Positions 28,824 to 38,574 of a DNA stretch of 64,000 nt are shown here, in pieces; positions within the stretch are counted from its first letter, which is position 1, and each line of letters opens with the position of its first letter. A program made the translations under genes and the position numbers. The notes beneath the pieces were generated by a model that searched no databases, was not told the origin of the DNA, and saw only the letters and a list, made by a program, of their open reading frames with translations. Source of the stretch: an uncultured Marinobacter sp. (lineage in GTDB: Bacteria > Pseudomonadota > Gammaproteobacteria > Pseudomonadales > Oleiphilaceae); the NCBI RefSeq assembly GCF_946886895.1, contig NZ_CAMPJO010000001.1, positions 434,001 through 498,000 of the forward strand, read 5' to 3'.

Positions 28824-29702
28824 TTAGCGCGCGCCGGCGCGGAAGCGCGCCACAAAGCGGGACAGGTCTTCAAGTTTTTTCGGGTCTTCGTCCACGAAGC
28901 GAATGGTGACACTGACAAAATCCGTGTCCTGACGTTTATCAACCGCCTGCAACTGGTGCACGTATCCGTTCAGCCGCGCCATCTGCCCGTCGGCGATCTC
29001 GATATCCACCACCGCCTGATCAAGAATGCCGGGAAACACCTGGTCCCGTTTGGCAATCACCCGGACTTCCGTGAGGTTGATGTCCTTGACCACCGATTTC
29101 AGGGTACTGTCGGAAAACCGCACGGAGGCCAGGTTCATGGCCGGACGGGCGGCCTTCACACCGGCACCGGAGGACTGCCCGCCCCCGGGCGCCGCCGGCC
29201 GGGCAGCCGGGGCTGCGGGCTCCCGCTCGGAACCCGGCTTCCGGGTCAGCAGGTCGGCCGATTCCCGGAAGGCATCCGCAGGACCCGACAGGGACTTGCC
29301 ACTGTGCGCCATGGCGTCGCTAAGTGTTTGCCCCATCACCTTGATGATTTTCCTGCTCAGCCCCTCCGGGCTGAAGGGTTTGCCCAGGTATTCCGACACC
29401 CCTTCCTTCACCGCCTCCACCACATGATCCTTGTCGCCGCGGCTGGTAATCATGATGAAAGGCACCTTCTCGAACTGCGGTTGCTGGCGCATCCATTGCA
29501 ACAGTTCAAGGCCGGACATCTCCGGCATTTCCCAGTCACACAGCACCAGATCGAAGTTCGCCCGCGACATTAGCGACTGGGCCCGGCGGCCGTTCTGGGC
29601 ATCGACGGTCTCGATCACCGGAAAGCGCTGTCGGATCGTTCGCTTGACCAGGTCCCGCACAAAACTGGCATCGTCCACCACCAGCGCTTTCAACATTGCC
29701 AT
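28824..29702 (-). CDS. Response regulator with receiver and C-terminal PilZ-like region
   Basis: 292-residue protein. The receiver domain (about 1-125) has VDDASFV, the phosphorylated Asp in LVLCDWEMPEMSG, the Thr/Ser in IMITSRGD and the Lys in LGKPFSPEG. An Ala/Pro/Gly linker follows, then about 100 residues of beta-rich sequence resembling PilZ-type output, with no DNA-binding motif. It converges on phoR: a small hairpin (AACCC...GGGTT) overlaps both stop codons. Pseudomonas carries a comparable receiver protein near phoBR. ATG 29702 has AAAGG 9 nt upstream. Confidence 0.75.
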   Translation of the reverse strand: MAMLKALVVDDASFVRDLVKRTIRQRFPVIETVDAQNGRRAQSLMSRANFDLVLCDWEMPEMSGLELLQWMRQQPQFEKVPFIMITSRGDKDHVVEAVKEGVSEYLGKPFSPEGLSRKIIKVMGQTLSDAMAHSGKSLSGPADAFRESADLLTRKPGSEREPAAPAARPAAPGGGQSSGAGVKAARPAMNLASVRFSDSTLKSVVKDINLTEVRVIAKRDQVFPGILDQAVVDIEIADGQMARLNGYVHQLQAVDKRQDTDFVSVTIRFVDEDPKKLEDLSRFVARFRAGAR

Positions 29703-29923
29703 AATGCCAACCTTTCCCCTCATCCTCGTTATCGCTCAACTATAGAACAAAGGCCGCCCCGGGGGACCCGGCAGCAACAAAAAACCACAATCGGATGCCC
29801 GGGAACCATCAGGTTAAAGAATTGTCACTCCCCGGGGCCCGGGGCAGTATTTCCACAGCCGGAAAACGCGCTACCATGGGCTCTGGATTATTTCACCATC
29901 GCCACCCAGACCCGAGGTTCCGC

Positions 29924-31177
29924 GTGCTGACCACCATTGCAAGGATTCTGCCCCGCCGTCGATTTAGCTTCCTGTTACCCCTGACCGGCCTCCTGACTTC
30001 TCTGGCCTTGCCCAGCCTGGCGCAGACCGCCGACCAGGCCGCCGCCACCAGGGGATTTGCCGAGTGCAAGCAACGGCTGCAGGCGCAAGCCATTGCCGCC
30101 GGTGTCAGCCCTGAAACCGCCACCGATGTCATGGCCCGGGTGGAACACCTCGACCGGGTGATTGAACTCGACCGGCGCCAGCCCGAGTTCACCACCACCT
30201 TCGCGGACTACCTGAACCGCCGGGTGAACGAAGACCGGATCAGCACGGGCCGGGAAATGCTCAGGGCACACCAGGACCTGCTGCAGCGGGTGACCGATGA
30301 AACCGGCGTACCGGCGCCCTACCTGATGGCGTTCTGGGGCCTGGAGACCAACTTCGGCAGTTATTTCGGCAAGATGTCGGTGCCCAGCTCCCTGACCACC
30401 CTGGCCTGCGACCCTCGCCGCAGCAGCTTTTTCACCACCCAACTGATAGCCGCCCTGCGCATTATTGACGAAGGCGCCATCCCGGCGGATCAGATGGAAG
30501 GGTCCTGGGCCGGTGCCATGGGCCATGTCCAGTTCATGCCCACGGTCTTCCTGAAGCATGCGGTGGACGCCGACGGAGACGGCCGGCGGGATCTCTGGAA
30601 CAGCCTGCCGGACGCCCTGATGTCCGCGGGCAGGTTCCTGCAATCCATGGGCTGGGATGGCGATTATCGCTGGGGGCGGGAAGTGCTGCTGCCCGACAAT
30701 TTCGATTACTCACTGGCCGATGGCCGCCGCCTGCCCTTACAGCAGTGGCGGGAACTCGGCATTACCGACGCCTTTGGCAAACCCCTGGCCCAAGAGCCGA
30801 TCAAGGCGAAGCTGGTGGTGCCGGCGGGCCATCGGGGGCCGGCTTTCCTCGCCTACCACAATTTCAACGTGATCATGGGCTGGAACCGCTCGGAGTTCTA
30901 CGCCATCGCCGTCGGCCACCTGGCGGACCGCATTGCCGGTGCCGGCGGACTGCAGAACCCGCCCCCGGAAGACGCACCAACCCTCTCCCGGGATAACATC
31001 ATCAACCTGCAGGAAGCCCTCCAGGCCCGGGGATTCGACAGCGGCACACCGGATGGCATTCTGGGGCCCGCCACCCGTTCGGCCATCCGCCAGTTCCAGG
31101 CTTCCGCCGGCCTGGTGGCGGATGGCTACCCCGGGGACGTGGTGCTGGACCGGCTGAACATCGCAGGAAACCAGTGA
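29924..31177 (+). CDS. mltB: Lytic murein transglycosylase B family
   Basis: 417-residue periplasmic enzyme cleaving peptidoglycan glycan strands to 1,6-anhydro products. A signal peptide (LPRRRFSFLLPLTGLLTSLA, cleavage near LAQT) is followed by the MltB catalytic domain with the catalytic Glu in AFWGLETNFGSYFG and GAMGHVQFMPTVF, then a C-terminal peptidoglycan-binding domain (LQEALQARGFDSGTPDGILG). The GTG at 29924 with GAGG 6 nt upstream gives the best signal peptide; an upstream ATG at 29876 would bury it. First gene of a tight three-gene run. Confidence 0.93.
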   Translation: MLTTIARILPRRRFSFLLPLTGLLTSLALPSLAQTADQAAATRGFAECKQRLQAQAIAAGVSPETATDVMARVEHLDRVIELDRRQPEFTTTFADYLNRRVNEDRISTGREMLRAHQDLLQRVTDETGVPAPYLMAFWGLETNFGSYFGKMSVPSSLTTLACDPRRSSFFTTQLIAALRIIDEGAIPADQMEGSWAGAMGHVQFMPTVFLKHAVDADGDGRRDLWNSLPDALMSAGRFLQSMGWDGDYRWGREVLLPDNFDYSLADGRRLPLQQWRELGITDAFGKPLAQEPIKAKLVVPAGHRGPAFLAYHNFNVIMGWNRSEFYAIAVGHLADRIAGAGGLQNPPPEDAPTLSRDNIINLQEALQARGFDSGTPDGILGPATRSAIRQFQASAGLVADGYPGDVVLDRLNIAGNQ

Positions 31178-32206
31178 ATGGACTCGATTACCCAGGCGGC
31201 GCTCGGCGCCACCCTGGCCGGAGCGGTCGCCGGTAAAACCCTGGGCCGCCGTGCCCTGCTGTGTGGCGCGGTGCTCGGCACGCTGCCCGATCTGGATGTG
31301 GTACTGGATTACGGTACCGCCGTCGCCAACTTTACCCAGCATCGGGGCTTCAGCCATTCGGTGTTTGTGCTTTTCCCTCTGGCGATAGCGCTGGCCTGGG
31401 CGGGCTGGCGCTGGAAGCCGAAACTGGGTTTCCGGCGCTGGCTGCTACTGACGGCCCTGGTACTGCTGACCCACCCGCTGCTGGACACCTTCACCACCTA
31501 CGGCACGCAACTGTTCTGGCCCTTCGGCCCACCCCTGGCAATCAGCAGTATCTTTATTATTGATCCGCTCTACACCCTGCCCCTGCTGGTGGCTTGCCTG
31601 ATATTCCTGGTCCGGCCGCCGGCCAGGCCAGCCCTGACAGCCGGGCTGGCGTTGTCCACCCTGTACCTGGGCTGGTCGCTGGTGGCCCAGCACATCATCA
31701 CCAGCCGGGTTCAGCCGACGCTGGCCCTGGCCGGCATGGCCGATGCCCGCCTTCTGGTTCAACCCATGCCGTTCAACACTGTGTTGTGGCGGGCCACCGC
31801 AATGACCCCGGAGCGACGGGTGGAAATTGTCACCGGTTTCCTGGATGGCACCACACCACCGGACCCGGAGCTTTTTCCCCGGCACCCGGAACTGGCGGAC
31901 GCCGTCTCGACCTTCCCCGAGGCCCGGCGCCTGGAATGGTTTACCCACGGTTTCCTCGCCTATGACCAGACCGACAGCGGCATCACCGCCACGGATGTTC
32001 GCCTGGGTATCCCCGGGGCCCATCCGTTTACCTTCGTGCTGGCCGAACAGACGGACGACGGCCTGCAGCCAGTGGCCAGTGTTCGCGCTCCTCAGCCCGC
32101 ATTCAAGCCAGACGCATTGCCCATGCTCTGGTCACGGATGACCGGCGAGATACCGACGTTGTGCCTGGCCACATTACAGGCGCCGCAGCCCGGACAGGAT
32201 TGCTGA
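31178..32206 (+). CDS. YdjM-like membrane-bound metal-dependent hydrolase
   Basis: 342-residue inner-membrane protein starting MDSITQAALGATLA, the hallmark N-terminus of the YdjM/DUF457 family. The metal-binding signature HRGFSHS is near residues 55-61, with TLPDLDVV before it and THPLLDTF after it. Four to five membrane helices, then a soluble C-terminal region. The ATG immediately follows the mltB stop. Family function is unresolved; in E. coli YdjM is LexA-controlled, but no LexA box is seen here. Confidence 0.85.
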   Translation: MDSITQAALGATLAGAVAGKTLGRRALLCGAVLGTLPDLDVVLDYGTAVANFTQHRGFSHSVFVLFPLAIALAWAGWRWKPKLGFRRWLLLTALVLLTHPLLDTFTTYGTQLFWPFGPPLAISSIFIIDPLYTLPLLVACLIFLVRPPARPALTAGLALSTLYLGWSLVAQHIITSRVQPTLALAGMADARLLVQPMPFNTVLWRATAMTPERRVEIVTGFLDGTTPPDPELFPRHPELADAVSTFPEARRLEWFTHGFLAYDQTDSGITATDVRLGIPGAHPFTFVLAEQTDDGLQPVASVRAPQPAFKPDALPMLWSRMTGEIPTLCLATLQAPQPGQDC

Positions 32207-32904
32207 TGGCCCTGCGTCTGGACCAGTTCATTGCCAACAGCTCCGGGCTGTCCCGCAAGGAGGCCAAACACGCCATTGCCGGCGGCCGGGTGCGGGTGGG
32301 CAATGATGTCTGCAAGGGGGCAAGTACCAAGGTGGCACCGGACGCCAACGTCTGCCTGGATGACCAGCCATTGAGCCTGCCCGGAGAACGCTACCTGATG
32401 CTGCACAAACCCGCCGGCGTGGTCAGCGCCACCCGGGACAGCGACCACCCCACTGCCCTGGATCTGTTGCCATCGGCGCTGGTACGGAACCTTCACGTCG
32501 CCGGGCGGCTGGATATCGACACCACCGGGCTGCTGCTCCTGAGCACCGACGGCCAGTGGTCCCATCGCATTACCTCGCCCCGGGTCGACTGCCCGAAGAC
32601 CTATCGCGTCACCCTGGCGGAGCCGTTGACCGACCAGGCGGCCCGGAATCTGGAATCCGGTGTTCAGCTACGACAGGACCCGACGCCCACCCGCCCCGCC
32701 GGGGTGCACAGGGTCGCTGACCGGGTCATCGAACTGACCCTGTCTGAAGGACGCTATCATCAGGTAAAACGCATGCTCGCGGCGGTAGGCAATCACGTGG
32801 AGGCGCTGCACCGGGAGCGCATTGGTAACATCCGCCTGGATCCGACACTGGCGCCAGGTGCCTGGCGGCCCCTGTCCCGGCAGGAAATTGATTCGGTATG
32901 GTAG
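32206..32904 (+). CDS. rsuA: RsuA-family 16S rRNA pseudouridine synthase
   Basis: 232-residue enzyme with an N-terminal S4 RNA-binding domain (RLDQFIANSSGLSRKEAKHAI) and the pseudouridine synthase catalytic motif GRLDIDTTGLLLLSTDG carrying the catalytic Asp (about residue 102). ATG 32206 overlaps the preceding stop (TGATG), so translation is coupled. RsuA modifies U516 in E. coli; RluE/RluF paralogues share the fold, but length and S4 domain favour RsuA. Confidence 0.88.
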   Translation: MALRLDQFIANSSGLSRKEAKHAIAGGRVRVGNDVCKGASTKVAPDANVCLDDQPLSLPGERYLMLHKPAGVVSATRDSDHPTALDLLPSALVRNLHVAGRLDIDTTGLLLLSTDGQWSHRITSPRVDCPKTYRVTLAEPLTDQAARNLESGVQLRQDPTPTRPAGVHRVADRVIELTLSEGRYHQVKRMLAAVGNHVEALHRERIGNIRLDPTLAPGAWRPLSRQEIDSVW

Positions 32905-32907
32905 CGC

Positions 32908-33387
32908 TCAGGTCCGCTCGAAACGCTGGGCCTTGAGGTTCTTGCGAACCGACCCCGCCGGGAACACCTCGCCGTTCATGGCGATATACACGCCAGCCGG
33001 CAGCAACTGCACCGCCGCCCAGGCAAAGCCGATGTTGAACAGGGCATCGCTTCGACGCATGCGCGCCGGTTGCATGGCCCCGGTCAGCACAATGGTTTTA
33101 TCGGCCAGCGACGACAGCACACCGGCGGTTTCCGCCATGGTATCGGTGCCATGGGTGATCAGAATCCGGTTGCAGCCACCGGTGCGGGCGGCCTCCAGCA
33201 CCCGGGCACGATCCTCATCCGTCATCTCCAGGCTGTCTTTGCGGAGCACCCCCCGGATCTGATACCCGTCGTGAATGTTGGACTCCGCCAGCAACTCCGG
33301 CAACAGGGTCTCACCGATCTCAAACTCACTGTTGGCGTCAAAATACACCTTGTCGATGGTACCGCCGGTGGTCAGGATCTGGATCAT
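32908..33387 (-). CDS. Short asparaginase-domain protein
   Basis: 159 residues, about half the normal asparaginase. It begins at the catalytic Thr motif ILTTGGTIDKVYF and contains the second site THGTDTMAETA and the VLTGAMQPARM strand, then ends; the C-terminal domain of type I/II asparaginases is absent. Compact asparaginase-like proteins of this length are known in gammaproteobacteria, so this may be a normal gene rather than a truncation. Activity is uncertain. Convergent with rsuA (3-bp gap). Confidence 0.82.
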   Translation of the reverse strand: MIQILTTGGTIDKVYFDANSEFEIGETLLPELLAESNIHDGYQIRGVLRKDSLEMTDEDRARVLEAARTGGCNRILITHGTDTMAETAGVLSSLADKTIVLTGAMQPARMRRSDALFNIGFAWAAVQLLPAGVYIAMNGEVFPAGSVRKNLKAQRFERT

Positions 33388-33401
33388 GGCGCAGCCTCTG
33401 G

Positions 33402-34346
33402 TCAGTTCACGCTCTGGGTGTTGCTACTGGCGTCGGCGTAGGCCGCGTTTTTTTCCTGCTCATACCGCCTCGCGGCCCTGGCAACGGTGCCACTGGTGCC
33501 GGTATCCAGCCAGCGCTTGATGCGCCCGGCGTCGCCCATGGGCGAGCGGGTGCCCAACGAATCCAGCAGCACGGTAATGACTTTCCGGCCATTCATTTCC
33601 GACACCATCACCAGACAGCGGCCCGCTTCCGACAGATAACCGGTCTTGCTCAGGGACACGCCCCAACTGTCCCGGTGCACCAGCGCATTGGTATTGCCAA
33701 ACGACAGACTGTACCGGGGCTCACGGAACCAGGCCCGGTAGTAACCGGTGGTGGAATACTGGCGAATCTCGGGGTGTTTGGCGGCGGCATTCACCAGCTT
33801 CACCAGATCGGACGCGGACGACACATTCTCGGCAGACAGGCCGGTGGGATCAACAAACCGCGAGTGGGTCATGCCCAGCGCCTTTGCCGTGGCATTCATG
33901 TCATTGATAAAGCCATCGAAGCCGCCCGGATGGCTCCGGGCCAGGGTGTACGCGGCAAAATTTTCCGACGACATGAGGGCAATACGCAACACATCGGAAC
34001 GGCGCAGCTCCGAGTCTATGCGGATACGGCTGTAGGCATTGGCCGCGGGCGGTGTATGGCGCTTATGGAAAGCCAGCCACTCATCGAGCGGTTCACCAGA
34101 CTGCAGGACCACCAGGGCCGTCATCAGCTTGGTGATCGAGGCAATAGGCACCGGTCGATCGGCGTTCTTGCCATAGATCAACCGGTTTTCCCCCGCCGGA
34201 GCCACCGCCGCGTTGACCGAGGCCAGATTCGGCCCCGGGGCGTTATCGGCTTGCTCCCGGGACGCGTCTTTGGCATGGGCCACGGCCAACAGTGGCAGAC
34301 ACATCATTATCAATACCCGAATCACGGTATGGCTCCCGTCTCGCAT
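33402..34346 (-). CDS. pbpG: D-alanyl-D-alanine endopeptidase, PBP7/8
   Basis: 314-residue serine peptidase of peptidoglycan remodelling in the periplasm. Signal peptide HTVIRVLIMMCLPLLAVAHA, then the three penicillin-binding motifs: SITK (SxxK), SSEN (SxN) and SKTGYL (KTG). No C-terminal amphipathic anchor helix typical of DacA is seen, which supports PbpG. ATG 34346 has AGGA about 8 nt upstream and sits just before the signal peptide. Confidence 0.9.
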   Translation of the reverse strand: MRDGSHTVIRVLIMMCLPLLAVAHAKDASREQADNAPGPNLASVNAAVAPAGENRLIYGKNADRPVPIASITKLMTALVVLQSGEPLDEWLAFHKRHTPPAANAYSRIRIDSELRRSDVLRIALMSSENFAAYTLARSHPGGFDGFINDMNATAKALGMTHSRFVDPTGLSAENVSSASDLVKLVNAAAKHPEIRQYSTTGYYRAWFREPRYSLSFGNTNALVHRDSWGVSLSKTGYLSEAGRCLVMVSEMNGRKVITVLLDSLGTRSPMGDAGRIKRWLDTGTSGTVARAARRYEQEKNAAYADASSNTQSVN

Positions 34347-34404
34347 TCGCTGTTTCCTGTCTCCCGGTGAATGACTGCACTGCACTAGAATACCATCGAA
34401 ACGC

Positions 34405-36081
34405 TCAGGGCAGGTCGGTCACCGCACCTTCCGACGCGGAGCTCACCGTCCGGGCGTATTTCGCCAGCACACCCCGGGTGAACCGGGGCTCCGGTTTTAC
34501 CCAGGCACCCTGGCGGCGGGCCAGTTCGGCGTCGCTAATATCCAGTTCAATGCGATTGGTCACCGCGTCGATGGTGATGGTGTCACCCTCCTCCACCAGC
34601 GCAATCGGACCGCCTTCGGCGGCTTCGGGGGTGATATGCCCCACCACGAAGCCATGGCTGCCGCCGGAGAACCGGCCATCGGTAATCAGGGCCACATCGC
34701 TGCCCAGGCCCTTACCCATAATAGCCGATGTGGGGCTGAGCATCTCACGCATGCCCGGGCCGCCCTTCGGGCCCTCGTAGCGGATAACCAGCACGTCGCC
34801 GGCAACCACCGTGCCATCCAGTATCCGCGCCTGGGCTTCCTCCTCGGAATGGAAAACCCGGGCCCGACCGGTAAAGTGGGTGCCCTCCTTGCCAGTGATC
34901 TTGGCCACCGCCCCGGTGGGCGCCAGATTGCCAAACAGAATACGCAGATGGCTGTCGGCCTTGATGGGATTATCAAAGGCATGGATGATGTCCTGCCCCT
35001 CGGGATAGGGCGCCACGTCCGCCAGGTTCTCCGCCAGGGTTTGCCCGGTTACGGTCATGCAGTCGCCGTGGAGCAGGCCCCGATCCAGCAGCATCTTCAT
35101 CAGGGGCTGGATACCACCGATGGCCACCAGTTCAGACATCATGTAATGGCCACTGGGGCGCAGATCCGCCAGTACCGGAACCCGCTTACCGATCTCGACA
35201 AAATCGTCCAGGCTCAGGCGTACACCCACCGTGCTCGCCATCGCCAGCAGATGCAGCACCGCATTGGTGGAGCCGCCCAGGGCAATCACCACGGTGATGG
35301 CGTTCTCAAAAGCCTCGCGGGTCATGATATCCGAGGGCTTGAGATCCCGTTCCAGCAGGTTGAGCACGGCAGCACCCGCGGCCCGGCAGTCGTCCGCCTT
35401 GGTGCCAGACACGGCGTTCTGCGCCGAGCTGCCCGGCAGGCTCATGCCCATGGCTTCAATGGCAGACGCCATGGTATTGGCCGTGTACATCCCACCGCAG
35501 GAGCCTGGGCCCGGGATCGCGGTTTCCTCGATCTGCTTCACCTCAATCAGGTCCAGGTCACCCCGGGCGTGGGCTCCGACCGCCTCAAACACCGAAATAA
35601 TATCCGTGTGGTTCTCGCCAGGCAGGATCGTACCGCCGTAGACGAACACCGATGGCCGGTTCAGGCGAGCCAGCCCCATCATGCATCCGGGCATGTTCTT
35701 GTCGCAGCCACCAATGGCCACCAGGCCGTCGAAGCCCTCGCAGCCGGCGACTGTTTCGATGGAATCGGCAATCACCTCCCGGGACACCAGGGAATACTTC
35801 ATGCCCTCGGTACCGTTGGCAATGCCGTCGGAAACGGTAATGGTGTTGAAGATGAGCGATTTGCCTCCGGCCTCATCGGCCCCGGCCGCGGACTCTTCCG
35901 CCAGTTGATTGATGTGCATGTTGCAGGGCGTGAGATTGCTCCATGTCGAGGCAATGCCGACCTGGGGTTTCCTGAAATCCTCGTCGGTAAACCCGACCGC
36001 ACGGAGCATGGCGCGACTGGCGGATTTCCCGATGCCGTCCACCACGGGGGCAGAATAACGGCGGCGTTTGTCATCGGTCAT
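34405..36081 (-). CDS. ilvD: Dihydroxy-acid dehydratase
   Basis: 558-residue Fe-S dehydratase of branched-chain amino-acid synthesis, converting 2,3-dihydroxy acids to 2-oxo acids. Cluster-ligand Cys are in [13 protein letters not shown] and [14 protein letters not shown]; the catalytic Ser region [19 protein letters not shown] is near the C-terminus. This is the shorter (about 560 aa) class rather than the 616-residue E. coli form. Divergent from the HPP gene across 93 bp. Confidence 0.97.
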   Translation of the reverse strand: MTDDKRRRYSAPVVDGIGKSASRAMLRAVGFTDEDFRKPQVGIASTWSNLTPCNMHINQLAEESAAGADEAGGKSLIFNTITVSDGIANGTEGMKYSLVSREVIADSIETVAGCEGFDGLVAIGGCDKNMPGCMMGLARLNRPSVFVYGGTILPGENHTDIISVFEAVGAHARGDLDLIEVKQIEETAIPGPGSCGGMYTANTMASAIEAMGMSLPGSSAQNAVSGTKADDCRAAGAAVLNLLERDLKPSDIMTREAFENAITVVIALGGSTNAVLHLLAMASTVGVRLSLDDFVEIGKRVPVLADLRPSGHYMMSELVAIGGIQPLMKMLLDRGLLHGDCMTVTGQTLAENLADVAPYPEGQDIIHAFDNPIKADSHLRILFGNLAPTGAVAKITGKEGTHFTGRARVFHSEEEAQARILDGTVVAGDVLVIRYEGPKGGPGMREMLSPTSAIMGKGLGSDVALITDGRFSGGSHGFVVGHITPEAAEGGPIALVEEGDTITIDAVTNRIELDISDAELARRQGAWVKPEPRFTRGVLAKYARTVSSASEGAVTDLP

Positions 36082-36174
36082 TGGCGTCTCCTTTTATGCT
36101 AATCGATTATCCGGATTTGCCTTGATATCGGTCAGCCTTTAGTATCTTGCACCTTTTTTGTGCACAGGTGGACA

Positions 36175-36804
36175 ATGGGCATTCGAAACGAACGGTTGCG
36201 CTGGCAGTTGGCCTCCGGTTTCCTGAAGGTACTGCACCTTGAGCGGCTCGCCAACCGGTACAGCCATAAAACTGTCATGGCGGGGTTCAGTCTGGTCAAT
36301 GGCGGGCTCAGCATTGCGCTGGTGTCGTTCGTGGCGCTGGTCACCCAGGAGGCGTTCATCTTCCCGTCGCTGGGGGCGACGGCATTCATCCTGTTTCACG
36401 TGCCAATGGCGGAAGCCGCGTCGCCACGCAATGCGTTGTGCGGCCATCTGGTGGGCGCCGTCATGGGGCTGGCAAGCCTGTATGTCTTCGGCCTCCAGAA
36501 CCAGTCATCGGCGTTCATTCATGGCGTGGATCTGGCCAGGGTTGGCGCAGCCTCGTTGTCGCTGGGCCTGACCGGTTGCCTGATGGTCCTGCTCCGGGTT
36601 GCCCATCCGCCCGCCGGCGCAACCGCGCTTATCGTGTCGCTCGGGCTGATGCCAGACCCCGCGCAGCTACCCGTGCTGATGGCCGGCGTGGCCTTGCTGC
36701 TGGTGCATGCCTTTGTCATGAACCGGCTGTCTGGCATTCCCTACCCGCTGTGGTCTGGCCGCAAGGCGGTTTCCGGAGCAGGCACAGTACCCGACGCCCC
36801 ATAA
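36175..36804 (+). CDS. HPP-family membrane protein
   Basis: 209-residue protein with about five transmembrane helices and the family's repeated cores FPSLGATAFILFHVP and VAHPPAGATALIVSLG, the latter containing the HPP motif. Related plant and cyanobacterial proteins are nitrite transporters; the bacterial role is unproven. A GTG at 36160 is in frame; ATG 36175 with AGGTGG just upstream is preferred. Confidence 0.85.
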   Translation: MGIRNERLRWQLASGFLKVLHLERLANRYSHKTVMAGFSLVNGGLSIALVSFVALVTQEAFIFPSLGATAFILFHVPMAEAASPRNALCGHLVGAVMGLASLYVFGLQNQSSAFIHGVDLARVGAASLSLGLTGCLMVLLRVAHPPAGATALIVSLGLMPDPAQLPVLMAGVALLLVHAFVMNRLSGIPYPLWSGRKAVSGAGTVPDAP

Positions 36805-36870
36805 CCGGGGTGCCCAAACCAACTCCCGGCCACCGGTTAAGCCGTCAGCCCTCGGCCGAGGTGAGCAATA

Positions 36871-37161
36871 TCAGCTTCCGATTATCACCGTACCGCTGCC
36901 AATGGTTACACCACCACAGGACACGGCACCGCCGGTAACCGCCGCCGGCTTGCCGTTGATCATAACCGTGGATGATCCGGACGCGATGGCCCGGGGGTGC
37001 GGCGGGTGCTTGGGCTTGGAGTGCGGCGCCAGCGGGTCGCCCACACGGGCAGCGGGTTTGCCGTCTACCAGGACATCCGGGGAGCCGGCAATAACCGGCG
37101 TGGGTGGGAAACCCTGGTGATCCAGACCCAGATCACCCAGTAATACAATCGCCTTGCTCAT
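36871..37161 (-). CDS. Orphan PAAR-domain protein
   Basis: 96-residue PAAR protein, the cone-shaped tip that caps VgrG in type VI secretion spikes. Internal repeats are clear: GSPDVLVDGKPAARVGDP and GSSTVMINGKPAAVTGG, followed by GGVTIGSGTVIIGS. AAAGGA precedes the ATG. It has no C-terminal toxin domain, and no VgrG, effector or type VI structural gene is nearby, so it is an isolated spike tip. Confidence 0.9.
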   Translation of the reverse strand: MSKAIVLLGDLGLDHQGFPPTPVIAGSPDVLVDGKPAARVGDPLAPHSKPKHPPHPRAIASGSSTVMINGKPAAVTGGAVSCGGVTIGSGTVIIGS

Positions 37162-37289
37162 TGCATGAATCCTTTCTTGATGGTTTCTTCCGTGTGGTGA
37201 CGGCCCGTCCTACCAAAGGCCAGCCGCCATGCTATACCGAAATGCCTTCCGGCGCACCCGGGTTTCCTCTCCACTTCACGCGGGTACGA

Positions 37290-37856
37290 TCAGGATGAGT
37301 CGCCCTGATCTGCCGCCTTGGGCGCACTGAAGGCCTTACTGTAGTAACCGGATGGATCAAAACAGCAAACCCGGCGCTTTCCGGACGCCAGCATGTCACA
37401 CGCATCGATAATCCGCTTCGCCCGGGTCTTGGCCTGCTTGGCGGAAGTCATCCAGTGTATCCAGTCCAGGCGTGCGATGGTCGTTGCATCATCCCAAACC
37501 GACCGGGCCTCGGGCGCTGCCGCCAGGGCTTTTTCCAGATCGGAGGGCATCTCGGGTTCCGGCTCCCGTTCCACTGCCATGATCTCGAACGTGGCCGTGT
37601 CGCCGATGTTCGCGCCTGCAGCTTTAAGCAGCTCTTCGCTTACCCGCAGCCAGTGACTTAATTGCCCATCCGGTTCCAGGGTGGCCCGGAAGCCATGGCC
37701 ATTGAGGGTGCCGTCGATGGTCGTCCTTCCTCGCCTGGGAAGCTTGGCGCTCGCGTTCTCCGGCAGGATGACAAAAGCCCACGGCGCATCACCGCCCGAG
37801 CTGGCCGGGCGAAGCAGTGTCTGTTTGAACCGGGATTTCGTGTCGCTTTGTTTCAT
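37290..37856 (-). CDS. YdeI/OmpD-associated family protein (DUF1905 + OmdA)
   Basis: 188 residues. The N-terminal half matches DUF1905 (GDAPWAFVILPENASAKLP, then TTIDGTLNGHGFRATLEPDG), and the C-terminal half is a helical OmdA-type region (IDWIHW-like LDWIHWMTSAKQAKTRAKRI). Function is not established; relatives are linked to peptide/bacteriocin protection. Its Shine-Dalgarno is poor. Shares strand with the PAAR gene downstream (128-bp gap), so no clear operon. Confidence 0.75.
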   Translation of the reverse strand: MKQSDTKSRFKQTLLRPASSGGDAPWAFVILPENASAKLPRRGRTTIDGTLNGHGFRATLEPDGQLSHWLRVSEELLKAAGANIGDTATFEIMAVEREPEPEMPSDLEKALAAAPEARSVWDDATTIARLDWIHWMTSAKQAKTRAKRIIDACDMLASGKRRVCCFDPSGYYSKAFSAPKAADQGDSS

Positions 37857-37989
37857 CCTGCCAAACCAGAGTCCGGATTTTGGGGATCTTCTACAGGCTC
37901 AACGCTTCGCTTGTGTGTCTGGTCAACGCGCTCGGTCACGAAATGGAGGCGAATCCGCAACAATATAGTAGCCGCAGTGACTGGCCCTG

Positions 37990-38388
37990 CTATGCATTTT
38001 TCCACTTTGCATAGGCCTCAAGGTCAGGCCGCGCTATCTCTAACGCAAGTTTTACAACAAGTGCATCATCGACATACCCAACGACCGGTATAACATCGGG
38101 AATAGCATCAATAGGGGAAACGAAATAGATCACTGCCCCGGTCACGGCAGCAAGTACGTTCCACGGAACATCCCTGTAGTTACCTTTGGCGTAGTCCGTG
38201 ATTAAACCAATCATCAGCTTTATATCTCGCCAGAGACTCTGAAGGGGGCCTGGCGGCTTGTCGCCGAACTTATTGATTTTGGACTGACCTTTTTTCGAGG
38301 CGTATTCGACATCATCATTGTCGACACCCTTGATGTCGTTCTCAAACTGCTGGCGAGCTTTTTGCTCTTGCTCTTTTGACATGGACAT
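37990..38388 (-). CDS. YkvA/DUF1232 membrane protein
   Basis: 132-residue protein: charged N-terminal half, then the DUF1232 core VPWNVLAAVTGAVIYFVSPIDAIPD with the signature SPIDAIPD and a second hydrophobic stretch VVGYVDDALVVKLALEIA. Family role is unknown. The gene and its flanks are visibly more AT-rich than neighbours (for example the terminal AAATGGAAAAATGC), which may indicate separate ancestry. The 186-bp region after it contains no gene I can support. Confidence 0.82.
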   Translation of the reverse strand: MSMSKEQEQKARQQFENDIKGVDNDDVEYASKKGQSKINKFGDKPPGPLQSLWRDIKLMIGLITDYAKGNYRDVPWNVLAAVTGAVIYFVSPIDAIPDVIPVVGYVDDALVVKLALEIARPDLEAYAKWKNA

Positions 38389-38574
38389 ATTTAACTAACC
38401 TTCTGCTTATACATGGCATAACGCCCGGCTCACGCGCCGGTTTGGAGTTCCCGCTCACACCAACCAAGTCCCAGACACCTCCGAAACCGCCCCTTGTATC
38501 CCCAGCGTAGCCGTTTGTGGCCAGCAGAAAAAAGGGGAGCCTGGGCTCCCCTGATGAGGTCATTCCGGTTGAGG

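Noticed and set aside
34636..36102. 488-codon plus-strand open frame
   Set aside because: It is antisense to ilvD, which has complete motifs; the product is His/Gln/Arg-rich with no domain and is explained by high GC and codon bias.
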